From assembly GCF_030410375.1 (NCBI RefSeq), contig NZ_JAUHHE010000001.1, forward strand, positions 1-64,000: DNA of 64,000 nucleotides. The letters are read 5' to 3'. The position numbers and the translations under genes are program-made. The DNA comes from Zwartia vadi (GTDB lineage: Bacteria; Pseudomonadota; Gammaproteobacteria; Burkholderiales; Burkholderiaceae_B). The notes under the pieces are model-generated. The model did no database searches and was not told where the DNA came from. It saw nothing but the letters and a program-made list of their open reading frames with translations. Below are positions 26,807-36,900 of this stretch, in pieces; position 1 is the first letter of the stretch; each line of letters begins with the position of its first letter.

Positions 26807-28474
26807 ATGACTACACCCGAAATCACGTCATCAGACAAAAGCCCCTCCGACGGCTATCCCTCTATTGCGCCCATCGCGACAGAACGTGCCAAGATGCTCT
26901 CAGGGCTGGAGACCAGTCAACCCTTCGATCTGGCAATTATCGGAGGTGGCGCGACTGGACTGGGTCTTGCACTGGATGCTTCAAAACGCGGTTTTTCAGT
27001 CGTTTTAATCGAGGCGAATGACTTCGCCAAGGGGACCTCCTCGCGCTCCACCAAGCTTGTCCATGGCGGTGTGCGCTACCTCGCGCAAGGCAACATCTCG
27101 CTTGTCTACGAAGCGCTGCATGAACGCGCCACTTTGCTTCACAATGCACCGCACCTCGCGCGTGCCTTGTCGTTCATCATGCCATGCTACCGCATCTGGG
27201 AACAGGCTTTTTATGGCGCAGGCCTACTGTTGTACGATCTGCTTGCCGGGCGGCGCAGCTTGGGACGTACACGCTTTCATGGCGTGGCCGCCACGCAGTC
27301 AGCCTTACCCAACATTAAGCCAAACGGGCTGAAAGGCTCAGTGCAATATTGGGACGGACAGTTCGATGACGCAAGACTCGCCATCGCCCTAGCCCGGACA
27401 GCCGCACAACACGGCGCCACGGTTCTGAACTACTGTCGCGCGGTTGAGCTGCTCCATGACACGGATAATCGGGTGAACGGGATTCTGGCACAAGATGTCG
27501 AAACCGGACTGCCCTACACCATACAAGCGTCATGCGTCGTCAATGCCACAGGGGTCTGGGTCGATGAAATTCGTCAACTTGATGACGAGGCCCGTGGCCA
27601 AACAAGCCAGGCCATCGTCGCTCCCAGCCAAGGTGTGCATATTGCGGTGGATCGCGAGTTTCTGCCTGGCGATCAGGCGCTAATCGTCCCGCACACCAGC
27701 GATGGGCGCGTACTGTTTGCAGTGCCATGGCTGGGCAAGGTGATATTAGGCACAACGGATACGCCCAGGCACGACTTAAGTCAGGAGCCAGAGCCTTTTC
27801 ATGAAGAGCTCGCTTTTATATTGCGTGAAGCCGGACAATATTTGCAGCGCGCGCCCACACGTGCGGATATCAAAAGTATCTGGGTGGGGTTGCGCCCGCT
27901 TGTCAAACCACCCTCCGATGCCGCCGGCAACACTAAAAAAATCAGTCGCGAACATACGGTACTGATCAGCCCAAGTCAGCTTGTCACTGTAACGGGTGGA
28001 AAGTGGACAACCTACCGCGCTATGGCAGACGATGTCATCAAACACTGCATGCAGGCAAAGCTTCTTGAACCCAAAGCATCTTGTTCGACAGAACACCTCA
28101 CTCTAGTCGGCGCGCAAACCGGACAAACTGTCGAGCATTCCCTGCATGAAGCACCCGGACTGGCTGCCTATGGTGATGAGGCCTCCTTTTTGCAATCACT
28201 GCCAGGTGCGGACCGCATGCTTGGCGGTGGTCTCACCGCCGCCATGGTTCGGTTTGCTGTCCGTTACGAATATGCGCGCACAGTCGAGGATGTGCTTGCC
28301 AGACGCTCGCGTCTCTTGTTTCTGGATGCGCGTTTAGCCGCCTCTGTAGCGCCCCTTGTCAGCCAAATCATGGTCGAGGAAACGGGTCAAGACGCAGGCT
28401 TGTCAGACTTCCTGACGCTTGCGCAACACTACCTCACCTTGCCGGACGATAAACGCTCGCTCACGCCTCAGTGA
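26807..28474 (+). CDS. glpD: aerobic glycerol-3-phosphate dehydrogenase
   Basis: FAD enzyme that oxidises glycerol 3-phosphate to dihydroxyacetone phosphate and passes electrons to quinone at the inner membrane, about 555 aa. The N-terminal dinucleotide motif IIGGGATGLGLALDASKRG and KGTSSRSTKLVHGGVRYL are diagnostic. The C-terminal helical domain is complete. It starts 9 bases after glpK (GTG 26801 is an alternative). It converges on the GMC oxidoreductase gene with a 7-base overlap and no visible terminator. Confidence 0.95.
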   Translation: MTTPEITSSDKSPSDGYPSIAPIATERAKMLSGLETSQPFDLAIIGGGATGLGLALDASKRGFSVVLIEANDFAKGTSSRSTKLVHGGVRYLAQGNISLVYEALHERATLLHNAPHLARALSFIMPCYRIWEQAFYGAGLLLYDLLAGRRSLGRTRFHGVAATQSALPNIKPNGLKGSVQYWDGQFDDARLAIALARTAAQHGATVLNYCRAVELLHDTDNRVNGILAQDVETGLPYTIQASCVVNATGVWVDEIRQLDDEARGQTSQAIVAPSQGVHIAVDREFLPGDQALIVPHTSDGRVLFAVPWLGKVILGTTDTPRHDLSQEPEPFHEELAFILREAGQYLQRAPTRADIKSIWVGLRPLVKPPSDAAGNTKKISREHTVLISPSQLVTVTGGKWTTYRAMADDVIKHCMQAKLLEPKASCSTEHLTLVGAQTGQTVEHSLHEAPGLAAYGDEASFLQSLPGADRMLGGGLTAAMVRFAVRYEYARTVEDVLARRSRLLFLDARLAASVAPLVSQIMVEETGQDAGLSDFLTLAQHYLTLPDDKRSLTPQ

Positions 28475-30066
28475 CGTTCGGCATCCTCAAGAATCAGATC
28501 CGACCCGCGTTCGGCAACCATCATGACGGGAGACTGTGTATTGCCCGAAACCATCGCGGGCATCACTGAAGCATCGACAATTCTCAAGGCTTTGAGTCCA
28601 TTGAATCTCAGTCTGACGTCGACAACAGCTTGCGCATCCGAGCCCATGCGACAGGTACCGATCGGATGATAAATGGTTTGCCCATTGGCCCGTCCAAACT
28701 CCAACCACTGTTCGTCCGTTTGGACCTGAGGCCCCGGACTCATTTCAAAATCTATGTAATGCGCAAGCGCAGGTCTGCTAATAATCTGTCGCGCGATTTT
28801 CATTCCATCGATCAAGGTTTGTCGATCCTCCTCGGTTGCAAGGAAGTTGGGACGGATCGACGGTCCCTGCAGGGGATCATTAGACTTGATATGAATACTA
28901 CCTTGAGAGGTCGGGCGTAAACCTGCCACGCCCAGCGTCATCCCGGGGGCATGATCCAATTTGCGGATCGCCGCATTCGCATAACTCGCATGCATAAAGA
29001 AATATTGCACATCAGGCGTTGCAAGTTGCGGCTGTGTTCTGACAAAGCCATGCACCAGACCTGTTCCAAGCGTCAATAAACCTTTACGGCGCAGAAAGTA
29101 CTGAAGCGCGGCAATACCCACACGCCAGCCTTGCGCCAACTCATTTAATGTCTGTGTGTTTTTAACGCGCCAGTTCATCCGGGTGGCATAGTGATCAATG
29201 TAGTTTTCACCCACACGCGCAGCAGCGTGAACCACCGGAATGCCCAGTTTATGCAACAAAGCAGGATCGCCAATACCGGATAACTCAAGCAGCTGTGGTG
29301 TCTGAACAGCACCCGCAGCAAGAATCACTTCGCGTTGCGCAAAGACTGTATGGGTACCCGAAGCGTCACGGTAGGTCACACCCGTACAGCGTCCCTCTTT
29401 CACGTTGAGTTTGGTCACCAGGGCTTGGGTACGAATCGTTAGATTTTTGCGTTGACGAGCCGGGTTGAGATAGCCCTCGACCACGCTCCAGCGTTGCCCG
29501 TCCTTTTGAGCCACCTGATAATAACCAAAACCCTCTTGATAGCGACCGTTGTAGTCCTGATTGATTGGTTGCCCATCCTCGGCAGCGGCCTGCAGCAAGG
29601 CCCGCGTCAGTGGATAACGCTCGCTCACCTGATGGATATGCATCGGTCCAGTTTTACCCCGAGTGTCTCCACCGGGCAGATAGGTTTCCATCTTTTTAAA
29701 ATAGGGCGCAACGTCTTGAGCTGACCAACCTGTCGCCCCAAGCTTAGCCCAGTGGTCATAATCTTGGGGCTGACCATGCACATAGATCATGCCATTGATC
29801 AAACTCGAACCACCCAGACCCTTGCCGCGCGGAATCGCGATTGTCCGCCCATGCGTGTTTTCCTCGGGCTCTGTTTCAAAACGCCAGTTGTAGACAGGAT
29901 CATTCAGCAATTTGGTGAAACCAGCTGGAATCTTGATCCACATGCTTTTGGGCTCACCCCCGGCCTCGAGCATCAATACCGTGTAGCGACCATTCGCCGA
30001 CAGACGATTCGCCAGCACGCATGCTGCCGTGCCGCCTCCCACGATCACATAGTCAAATTGTTCCAT
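28468..30066 (-). CDS. GMC-family FAD oxidoreductase (choline dehydrogenase-like)
   Basis: A 532-aa glucose-methanol-choline oxidoreductase that oxidises an alcohol to an aldehyde or ketone. It has the N-terminal FAD motif IVGGGTAACVLANRLS, the GMC signature region GKGLGGSSLINGMIYVHG and the C-terminal active-site His in IYHPIGTCRMG. The substrate cannot be told; choline, long-chain alcohols or cyclic polyols are possible. Its ATG overlaps the stop of the AroE-like gene (TAATG), so the two genes are coupled and may act on the same substrate. Confidence 0.9.
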   Translation of the reverse strand: MEQFDYVIVGGGTAACVLANRLSANGRYTVLMLEAGGEPKSMWIKIPAGFTKLLNDPVYNWRFETEPEENTHGRTIAIPRGKGLGGSSLINGMIYVHGQPQDYDHWAKLGATGWSAQDVAPYFKKMETYLPGGDTRGKTGPMHIHQVSERYPLTRALLQAAAEDGQPINQDYNGRYQEGFGYYQVAQKDGQRWSVVEGYLNPARQRKNLTIRTQALVTKLNVKEGRCTGVTYRDASGTHTVFAQREVILAAGAVQTPQLLELSGIGDPALLHKLGIPVVHAAARVGENYIDHYATRMNWRVKNTQTLNELAQGWRVGIAALQYFLRRKGLLTLGTGLVHGFVRTQPQLATPDVQYFFMHASYANAAIRKLDHAPGMTLGVAGLRPTSQGSIHIKSNDPLQGPSIRPNFLATEEDRQTLIDGMKIARQIISRPALAHYIDFEMSPGPQVQTDEQWLEFGRANGQTIYHPIGTCRMGSDAQAVVDVRLRFNGLKALRIVDASVMPAMVSGNTQSPVMMVAERGSDLILEDAERH

Positions 30067-30863
30067 TACTTCGCGACCCCCATGAAGTCCGCCATTAATT
30101 CAATCTGACACTCCAGCATAGGCAAACCATACTGAATCCTGCATCCTTTGGCTTGTGCCGCCTGCAACAGAGGCGTCAGCGCGGGCGTCATGATGATTTC
30201 CGCCACGATTTGTTCCGCGTGTAAATCACTTACCTCAAACGGCAAGGGATCGTTCGGTTTCATCCCCAGAGAGGTGGCATTGATCACCAGATCGTAGCCG
30301 AGAGGACTTGCGCCTACGGCAGCCATCGCGACTTGTGGGTAAACACCTTTTAAGCGTGTGATGATGTCTTGTGCTTTAGATTCGGTCCGGTTGTAAATGT
30401 CCAGGCAGGCGACACCTGCATCGGCGAGCGCGAAGGCAATCGCTTTGGCAGCACCACCGGCACCACTCAGATACACTCTCAAACCGGCTGGCTCGATCCC
30501 ATGTTGACGCAAACCGCCCACAAACCCTTTGCCATCCAGAATGTCGCCAGAAAGACTGCCGTCAGGATTGCGACGTATGATATTCACGGCTCCCACCAAG
30601 CGAGCGGCCGGCGACACATCATCACAAAGATCCACCATTGCCGTTTTATGTGGAACAGTGGCGATCATTCCTCCAAAATTCAACACACCTCTCAAAGCCT
30701 GCACAAAAAGGGGTAAATGTTCAGAGGCAACATGCATGGGAACAAGAACGCCATCGGTCCCTCTTTTCTGAAAAACTTTGTGCATCGTCTGGGGAGTCTT
30801 CACCTGCGAGACTGGATCGGCCACGATGCCATAGAGTCGCGTATTACCTGTAATTTCCATCAT
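30066..30863 (-). CDS. shikimate dehydrogenase-like protein (AroE family)
   Basis: A 265-aa NAD(P)-dependent dehydrogenase of the AroE/YdiB fold. The substrate Lys is kept in ATVPHKTAM, and the Asp in GDILDGKGFVGG replaces the usual N-T-D triad with L-D. The nucleotide loop is SGAGGAAKAIAFAL. The normal N-terminal substrate motif (S-x-S-P) is changed to VSQVKTPQTMH, so the substrate is probably not shikimate itself but a related hydroxy-acid or polyol. Together with the coupled GMC gene it is likely catabolic, not the housekeeping aroE. Confidence 0.8.
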   Translation of the reverse strand: MMEITGNTRLYGIVADPVSQVKTPQTMHKVFQKRGTDGVLVPMHVASEHLPLFVQALRGVLNFGGMIATVPHKTAMVDLCDDVSPAARLVGAVNIIRRNPDGSLSGDILDGKGFVGGLRQHGIEPAGLRVYLSGAGGAAKAIAFALADAGVACLDIYNRTESKAQDIITRLKGVYPQVAMAAVGASPLGYDLVINATSLGMKPNDPLPFEVSDLHAEQIVAEIIMTPALTPLLQAAQAKGCRIQYGLPMLECQIELMADFMGVAK

Positions 30864-30911
30864 AATGTCAGCTAGTTATTGCTTTTCAGACTTTGATGAC
30901 GAAGTGTACCC

Positions 30912-31802
30912 ATGAATCGACTCCAGCGACTCGCGCGTTTCCTGTCACTTGCACTCTGGCCGGCTTTTTGGCCTGCGCTTGGGCTCACGGCACCCGTTCA
31001 ACACCACACGTTCACAACATCCGACGGCGTGCGTCTGCACTACATCGAAGCGGGGCGCGGCAACCAGACGATCGTATTGATACCGGGCTGGCTGATGCCT
31101 GCAGCCGTATTTGAGAAACAGTTCGAGGCCCTCTCTGGCCGCTACCGAGTGCTCGCCCTCGATCCGCGATCACAAGGCCTTTCCGAGGTCACTACCCGCT
31201 CGCATGCCCCCAAACGGCGTATCCAGGATATTGCAGAGTTTTTAAAGGCTGCGCATGTGCGTGAGTTTGTCCTGGCCGGTTGGTCTCTAGGCGTGCTCGA
31301 ATCACTGGATTACGTTGCCAATTACAAGCCCAAAAATCTCCGGGGTCTGATTTTGATCGACAACTCTGTTGGCGAGGGCCGTCCGCCAGCAAGCCGTCGT
31401 TCAAATTTTGCCCAAACCATGAACGATCCGGTCAAACGCGAACAGTACATGCGCACCTTTAGTCAGGATATTTATCGTAAACCGCCCCCGCCGGTGCTCG
31501 CTCAGGCTGTTCTGGATTCCGCGCTTCAGGCTGCCCCGGACGTTGCGATTCAGCTGCTGAATCAGCCCTACCCGCGCACGTACTGGAGTGAAACACTCCA
31601 AAAACAGCAGGTTCCCGTGTTGTATGCCATCAGACCCTGGCTCAAAGAGCAAGGTGATGCACTCCAAAAGAAACGTGCCCGGGACCTGATTACCGTCGAA
31701 ATGTTCGACAAGGCCGGGCACGCTTTATTTGTGGACGAGGCTGAAAGCTTTAATCAGGCCGTCCTTAAGTTTTCTCAACAAGCTTTTGCCCGCAATAAAT
31801 AG
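30912..31802 (+). CDS. exported alpha/beta hydrolase
   Basis: A 296-aa hydrolase with a short hydrophobic N-terminal signal or anchor (residues 9-27). Nucleophile elbow AGWSLGVLE gives Ser125, and the C-terminal His is in KAGHALFVDE. The oxyanion region is LIPGWLM. It may be an esterase or lactonase acting in the periplasm. It lies alone between the divergent AroE-like gene and a convergent secreted protein gene; the substrate is unknown. Confidence 0.85.
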   Translation: MNRLQRLARFLSLALWPAFWPALGLTAPVQHHTFTTSDGVRLHYIEAGRGNQTIVLIPGWLMPAAVFEKQFEALSGRYRVLALDPRSQGLSEVTTRSHAPKRRIQDIAEFLKAAHVREFVLAGWSLGVLESLDYVANYKPKNLRGLILIDNSVGEGRPPASRRSNFAQTMNDPVKREQYMRTFSQDIYRKPPPPVLAQAVLDSALQAAPDVAIQLLNQPYPRTYWSETLQKQQVPVLYAIRPWLKEQGDALQKKRARDLITVEMFDKAGHALFVDEAESFNQAVLKFSQQAFARNK

Positions 31803-31806
31803 TTTG

Positions 31807-31830
31807 CTCTTTAGCTCTTTAGCTCTTTAG
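31807..31830. repeat. three tandem copies of CTCTTTAG
   Basis: Exact 8-bp units at 31807-31814, 31815-31822 and 31823-31830, just after the hydrolase stop. The last unit overlaps the stop of the convergent gene. It is a simple slippage-prone repeat. Confidence 0.9.
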
Positions 31831-32909
31831 TTTTGTCGCTTGACGATCTGAACGCTTCGACGTTCATTGGTTTTGTTGTAGCTAAACGCGAAGGGCAAAG
31901 GTTTCACATTGGTCGACTCTCGGTATGCTTTACCCAGGGACTCTTGTTTTTTACGATTAAAGAGTTCGTGGGGGTATAAAAAACCACCGTATAAATCAAC
32001 CTGTCCGATTTTGGACAAATAGCTATAGTCCAGGCCTGTTTCATCCTGAACAACCAACGTGGCATTGGCGACGAGAATATCTCTCAAGACAGAAAAATAA
32101 GTCTCTTGCAGCAGGTGCGAAGCGGCTTTGATCAGCACTGGATTGTGGGCCTCGCGTGCGAGCCATTTGCGCATCGGTTCGTTTTTGCTCAAGCTGGCGT
32201 CTGACAAATCCAGACTCACGTAATCAAGGGTCACGGGTTTGCCGGCTTTGCTGAGCACCAAGCGTACTGAACGCCATGGCCCTGCTGCGCTTTTGACAAA
32301 GGAATCTGATTGCTCGTCGTAAACGATTGGATAGATATCCATCACATCAAAACCTGAGTACAACGCAAACGTCGATAGAATCGTCGTCACGCCAATCGGG
32401 GCGAACTGATCACGTTGATCTTCGTTTAAATCATCCGTGCGAAAAAATGCCAAGCGACTGAATTTCATCCATTCGCGAATGAATTTTGCTTGAAAACCTT
32501 GCGCACGCGCGGGTGGCATTGTTGCAAGCGTGACCGGTGCACCGGCCGCCTGCATCGCAACCATTACGTATTTATCTGCGTCTGGAAAGGCATGCGAGAC
32601 GGTCACAAAATCAGGACCTGAAAAGGGATAAAACACCGTACCGCCCGCTTTGGGAGCAATCTCGGCCGCCGACCACTTTGACAGCGGCTGACCAATCGAT
32701 TTTTGATAGAAAGCCCAAGCATCGTCAGCCTGAGTTTTGAGCGACCCAGTCAAAAATGGAAAGGCCGGCGCGGGTTGCTGCGCGGTGGGCAAGTACAACC
32801 CCATGGTCTGGGAGGCTGAAGCAGGACTGAACACTACTAAAGAGGTGAGTAGCGCGAGTAACGCTCTGGCCGCCAATTTTTTCGTCAGATTCATCGACCA
32901 AGCATTCAT
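31827..32909 (-). CDS. secreted protein of unknown function
   Basis: Not recognised. About 360 aa from the ATG at 32909, which has AGAGG about 10 bases upstream. A Sec signal peptide is clear (KKLAARALLALLTSLVVFS, cleavage near ASA). The mature protein has mixed alpha/beta character with YPFSGPDFVTVSHAFPDAD, DVMDIYPIVYDE and VQDETGLDYSYL. It has few cysteines and no membrane segment after the signal. It is monocistronic, downstream of serS on the same strand. Probably periplasmic; function not guessed. Confidence 0.75.
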   Translation of the reverse strand: MNAWSMNLTKKLAARALLALLTSLVVFSPASASQTMGLYLPTAQQPAPAFPFLTGSLKTQADDAWAFYQKSIGQPLSKWSAAEIAPKAGGTVFYPFSGPDFVTVSHAFPDADKYVMVAMQAAGAPVTLATMPPARAQGFQAKFIREWMKFSRLAFFRTDDLNEDQRDQFAPIGVTTILSTFALYSGFDVMDIYPIVYDEQSDSFVKSAAGPWRSVRLVLSKAGKPVTLDYVSLDLSDASLSKNEPMRKWLAREAHNPVLIKAASHLLQETYFSVLRDILVANATLVVQDETGLDYSYLSKIGQVDLYGGFLYPHELFNRKKQESLGKAYRESTNVKPLPFAFSYNKTNERRSVQIVKRQN

Positions 32910-32943
32910 TGCGCATAAACCTCTTGAAAACAAAAAATAAAAA

Positions 32944-34305
<1,362 letters not shown>

Positions 34306-34407
34306 CTAGTGAATCGCGTATTGTATCCGCCGAATCAACCACGCCACTGCCGAGAGCGCGCCAACGCTCAACAACCAGATCAACAACAGCCAGCCCCAGC
34401 GTTTCAT
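34306..34407 (-). CDS. 33-aa DUF2474-type small subunit of cytochrome bd oxidase
   Basis: A very short gene. The protein begins MKRWGWLLLIWLLSVGALSA and continues with a WLIRR stretch: one membrane helix with Arg after it, matching the DUF2474 family encoded beside cioAB/cydAB and comparable in place to CydX. The start codon follows an AGGAT ribosome-binding site, 9 bases after the cioB stop. It probably stabilises the oxidase. It is easily missed by gene callers because of its size. Confidence 0.85.
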   Translation of the reverse strand: MKRWGWLLLIWLLSVGALSAVAWLIRRIQYAIH

Positions 34408-34416
34408 ATGTTTATC

Positions 34417-35421
34417 CTAGTGATAGTCGTGCGTGGGCCCGACCTTGCCGCGAAATACCCAGTAAGCATAGGCGGTATAGGAAAGAATGATCGGAATGAG
34501 AAAAACCGCCCCAACTAGGAGGAATTTCAAGCTTTTGTCAGGCGCCGCGGCTTGCCACAAGGTCACAGACGAAGGCACCATGTAAGGGAAGAAGCTAATT
34601 AACAGTCCGACGTAGGACAAGATAAAAAGTCCCTCAACGGCCAAAAAAGACATCAACGGCCGGTTTTGATGAATCCCCTTGAACAAGGCGATCGCACACA
34701 CCAAGACGAGTAAGGGAACAGGCGCAACAAAAAGCATCGCAGGCCAGGCGAGCCACTTTTGCATAAAGTGCTCGTGCAGGAAAGGGGAAATCAAACTCAC
34801 CAAGCCAATCAATCCCAGCATGACGATCCCAAGCCCAAATGCAGCCCTTTTGGCAAACGCCTCAACGGTTCCAACGGCTTTGAGCATCAACCAAGTGGAA
34901 CCGAGCAATGCGTAACCCACTACAAGGGCCAGACCCGTCAACAGACTAAAGGCCGACAACCAATCCCACCAGCCTCCCGCGTACGCGCGGCCAGACACTT
35001 GTATGCCCTGCACCAACGCACCTAACGCGACGCCTTGGGCAAAGGCTGCAACTAAAGAGCCGCCGGCAAAGGCCCAGTCCCAGATATATTTCCGATTCTG
35101 ACTTTTCCAGCGGAACTCGAAGGCTACGCCGCGAAAAACTAAAGCGAGCAGCATGATAATGATCGGCGCATACAAAGCCGGCATGATGATGGAGTATGCC
35201 AAGGGGAACACTGCAAACAAGCCGCCACCACCCAATACCAACCAAGTTTCGTTGCCGTCCCATACCGGTGCGACTGAGTTCATCATCATGTCACGCTCCT
35301 GCTCGGTTTTGACCCAGGGAAACAAAATCCCCACTCCAAGATCAAAACCGTCGAGAACGACATAGGCCAATACAGCGAAGGCAATCAATCCAGACCAAAT
35401 CAACGCGTAATCGAGTGTCAT
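34417..35421 (-). CDS. cioB: cytochrome bd (cyanide-insensitive type) ubiquinol oxidase subunit II
   Basis: A 334-aa polytopic membrane subunit with about eight or nine helices. The N-terminus LIWSGLIAFAVLAYVVLDGFDLGVGILFPW matches CydB/CioB, with GNETWLVLGGGGLFAVFP conserved. It pairs with subunit I to form the terminal quinol oxidase. Shine-Dalgarno AGGAGA is good, and its ATG overlaps the subunit I stop (ATGA). Confidence 0.93.
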   Translation of the reverse strand: MTLDYALIWSGLIAFAVLAYVVLDGFDLGVGILFPWVKTEQERDMMMNSVAPVWDGNETWLVLGGGGLFAVFPLAYSIIMPALYAPIIIMLLALVFRGVAFEFRWKSQNRKYIWDWAFAGGSLVAAFAQGVALGALVQGIQVSGRAYAGGWWDWLSAFSLLTGLALVVGYALLGSTWLMLKAVGTVEAFAKRAAFGLGIVMLGLIGLVSLISPFLHEHFMQKWLAWPAMLFVAPVPLLVLVCAIALFKGIHQNRPLMSFLAVEGLFILSYVGLLISFFPYMVPSSVTLWQAAAPDKSLKFLLVGAVFLIPIILSYTAYAYWVFRGKVGPTHDYH

Positions 35422-36896
35422 GAGCGCTCTCCTGTGTTACCCGTCAAGCCTGCCTGGCTACTTTTAGCCGCCAGCGTCGATCCCGGCACAATACCTCCAG
35501 CACGGATTGGCTCGTGCGGGGATAAATCCGCCGTATCTGAGCCCACACCTGGCTCAAGCCTCATTTGGCGGAAAATGTAATAAACACCTGCTCCGAATAA
35601 CGAAAAGTAAACGACAACAAATGCCGCGAGTGAAAACGCGATCGCCGTCGCATCAATAGGAGAGTGCGAGTCTGCTGTTCGCAGCAGGTTGTAAACAGTA
35701 AAGGGCTGACGACCCACTTCGGTCACGATCCACCCCGACAAGACGGCGATGAAACCCGAAGGGCCCATCACCAGAGCGAGACGATGCATCATCGGGGTGT
35801 CATATAGACGCCCACGATACCGCAGCCACAAACTCCACATGCCGACACAGAGCATTAACATGCCGATGCCCACCATCGAGCGGAATGCAAAAAACACAAT
35901 GCCAAATGGGGGGCGGTCCTCAGGGGGAAAAGCCTTGAGTCCCGGCACGACACCATCCAGAGAGTGCGTCAAAATCAAACTGCTCAAATAAGGAACTGTG
36001 ACGGCATAGTCCACACGTGCTTCTTTAGCATTGGGAATACCAAACAAAATAAGCGGCGCCTTGCCCTGAGACTCAGTATGACCCTCAATCGCGGCAATCT
36101 TTGCAGGCTGATGGGCAAGAGTGTTCAGGCCGTGCGCATCGCCCGCCATGATTTGAATAGGCGCAACGATCGCAGCCATCCACATCGCCATAGAAAACAT
36201 CACACGTGTCGCGGCTTGATTATCTGGCGAAGGTACGGCTCCGGGCTGGCGCATTCTCTTGCGCTCTTTAAGCAAATGAAATGCCGCGACACTTCCCACC
36301 ACAAAAGCAGTGGTCAAGTATGCCGCCAACAGCATATGCACTAGACGATAGGGGAAGGAAGGATTGAAAATCACCTTTAACCAGTCCTCGACAATAAATT
36401 GTCCAACATCGTTGATGGCATAGCCAGCCGGCGTCTGCATCCAGCTGTTGACTGACAAAATCCAAAACGCCGACATGAACGTACCGAGCGCAACCATCGC
36501 AGTCGCAAAGAAATGCAGTTTAGGTCCGACCCTTGAGCGGCCAAACAACATCACGCCCAAGAAACCCGCTTCAAGGAAGAAAGCGGACATCACCTCGTAG
36601 CCCATGAGTGGGCCCAGCACAGGACCCGTTTTATCCGCAAACACACTCCAGTTGGTGCCAAACTCGTAACTCATCACGATCCCGGACACCACGCCCATGC
36701 CAAACGCCACGGCGAAAATTTTCTTCCAGTAGTTGAACAGAGTGAGATAGACCGCCTTGCCCGTCCACAAATGCAAACCGTTGAGCACGGCCAAAAAACT
36801 GGCCAAACCAATTGAGAATGCAGGAAAGATAATATGGAAACTCACCGTGAACGCAAACTGAATACGGGCGAGCAACACTGCATCTAATGATTCCAT
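35418..36896 (-). CDS. cioA: cytochrome bd (cyanide-insensitive type) ubiquinol oxidase subunit I
   Basis: Haem-bearing quinol oxidase subunit of about 492 aa; the ATG 36896 (MESLDAVLLARIQ) is chosen over an upstream frame that runs into rarA. Haem-ligand His are seen in TVSFHIIFPAFSIGL and YRLVHMLLAAYL, and the GRQPF motif follows the Q-loop region. The Q-loop is short, as in the CIO subgroup. The enzyme reduces oxygen without pumping protons and helps under low oxygen or cyanide/nitric oxide. It starts 4 bases after the rarA stop. Confidence 0.92.
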   Translation of the reverse strand: MESLDAVLLARIQFAFTVSFHIIFPAFSIGLASFLAVLNGLHLWTGKAVYLTLFNYWKKIFAVAFGMGVVSGIVMSYEFGTNWSVFADKTGPVLGPLMGYEVMSAFFLEAGFLGVMLFGRSRVGPKLHFFATAMVALGTFMSAFWILSVNSWMQTPAGYAINDVGQFIVEDWLKVIFNPSFPYRLVHMLLAAYLTTAFVVGSVAAFHLLKERKRMRQPGAVPSPDNQAATRVMFSMAMWMAAIVAPIQIMAGDAHGLNTLAHQPAKIAAIEGHTESQGKAPLILFGIPNAKEARVDYAVTVPYLSSLILTHSLDGVVPGLKAFPPEDRPPFGIVFFAFRSMVGIGMLMLCVGMWSLWLRYRGRLYDTPMMHRLALVMGPSGFIAVLSGWIVTEVGRQPFTVYNLLRTADSHSPIDATAIAFSLAAFVVVYFSLFGAGVYYIFRQMRLEPGVGSDTADLSPHEPIRAGGIVPGSTLAAKSSQAGLTGNTGERS

Positions 36897-36900
36897 CGCA

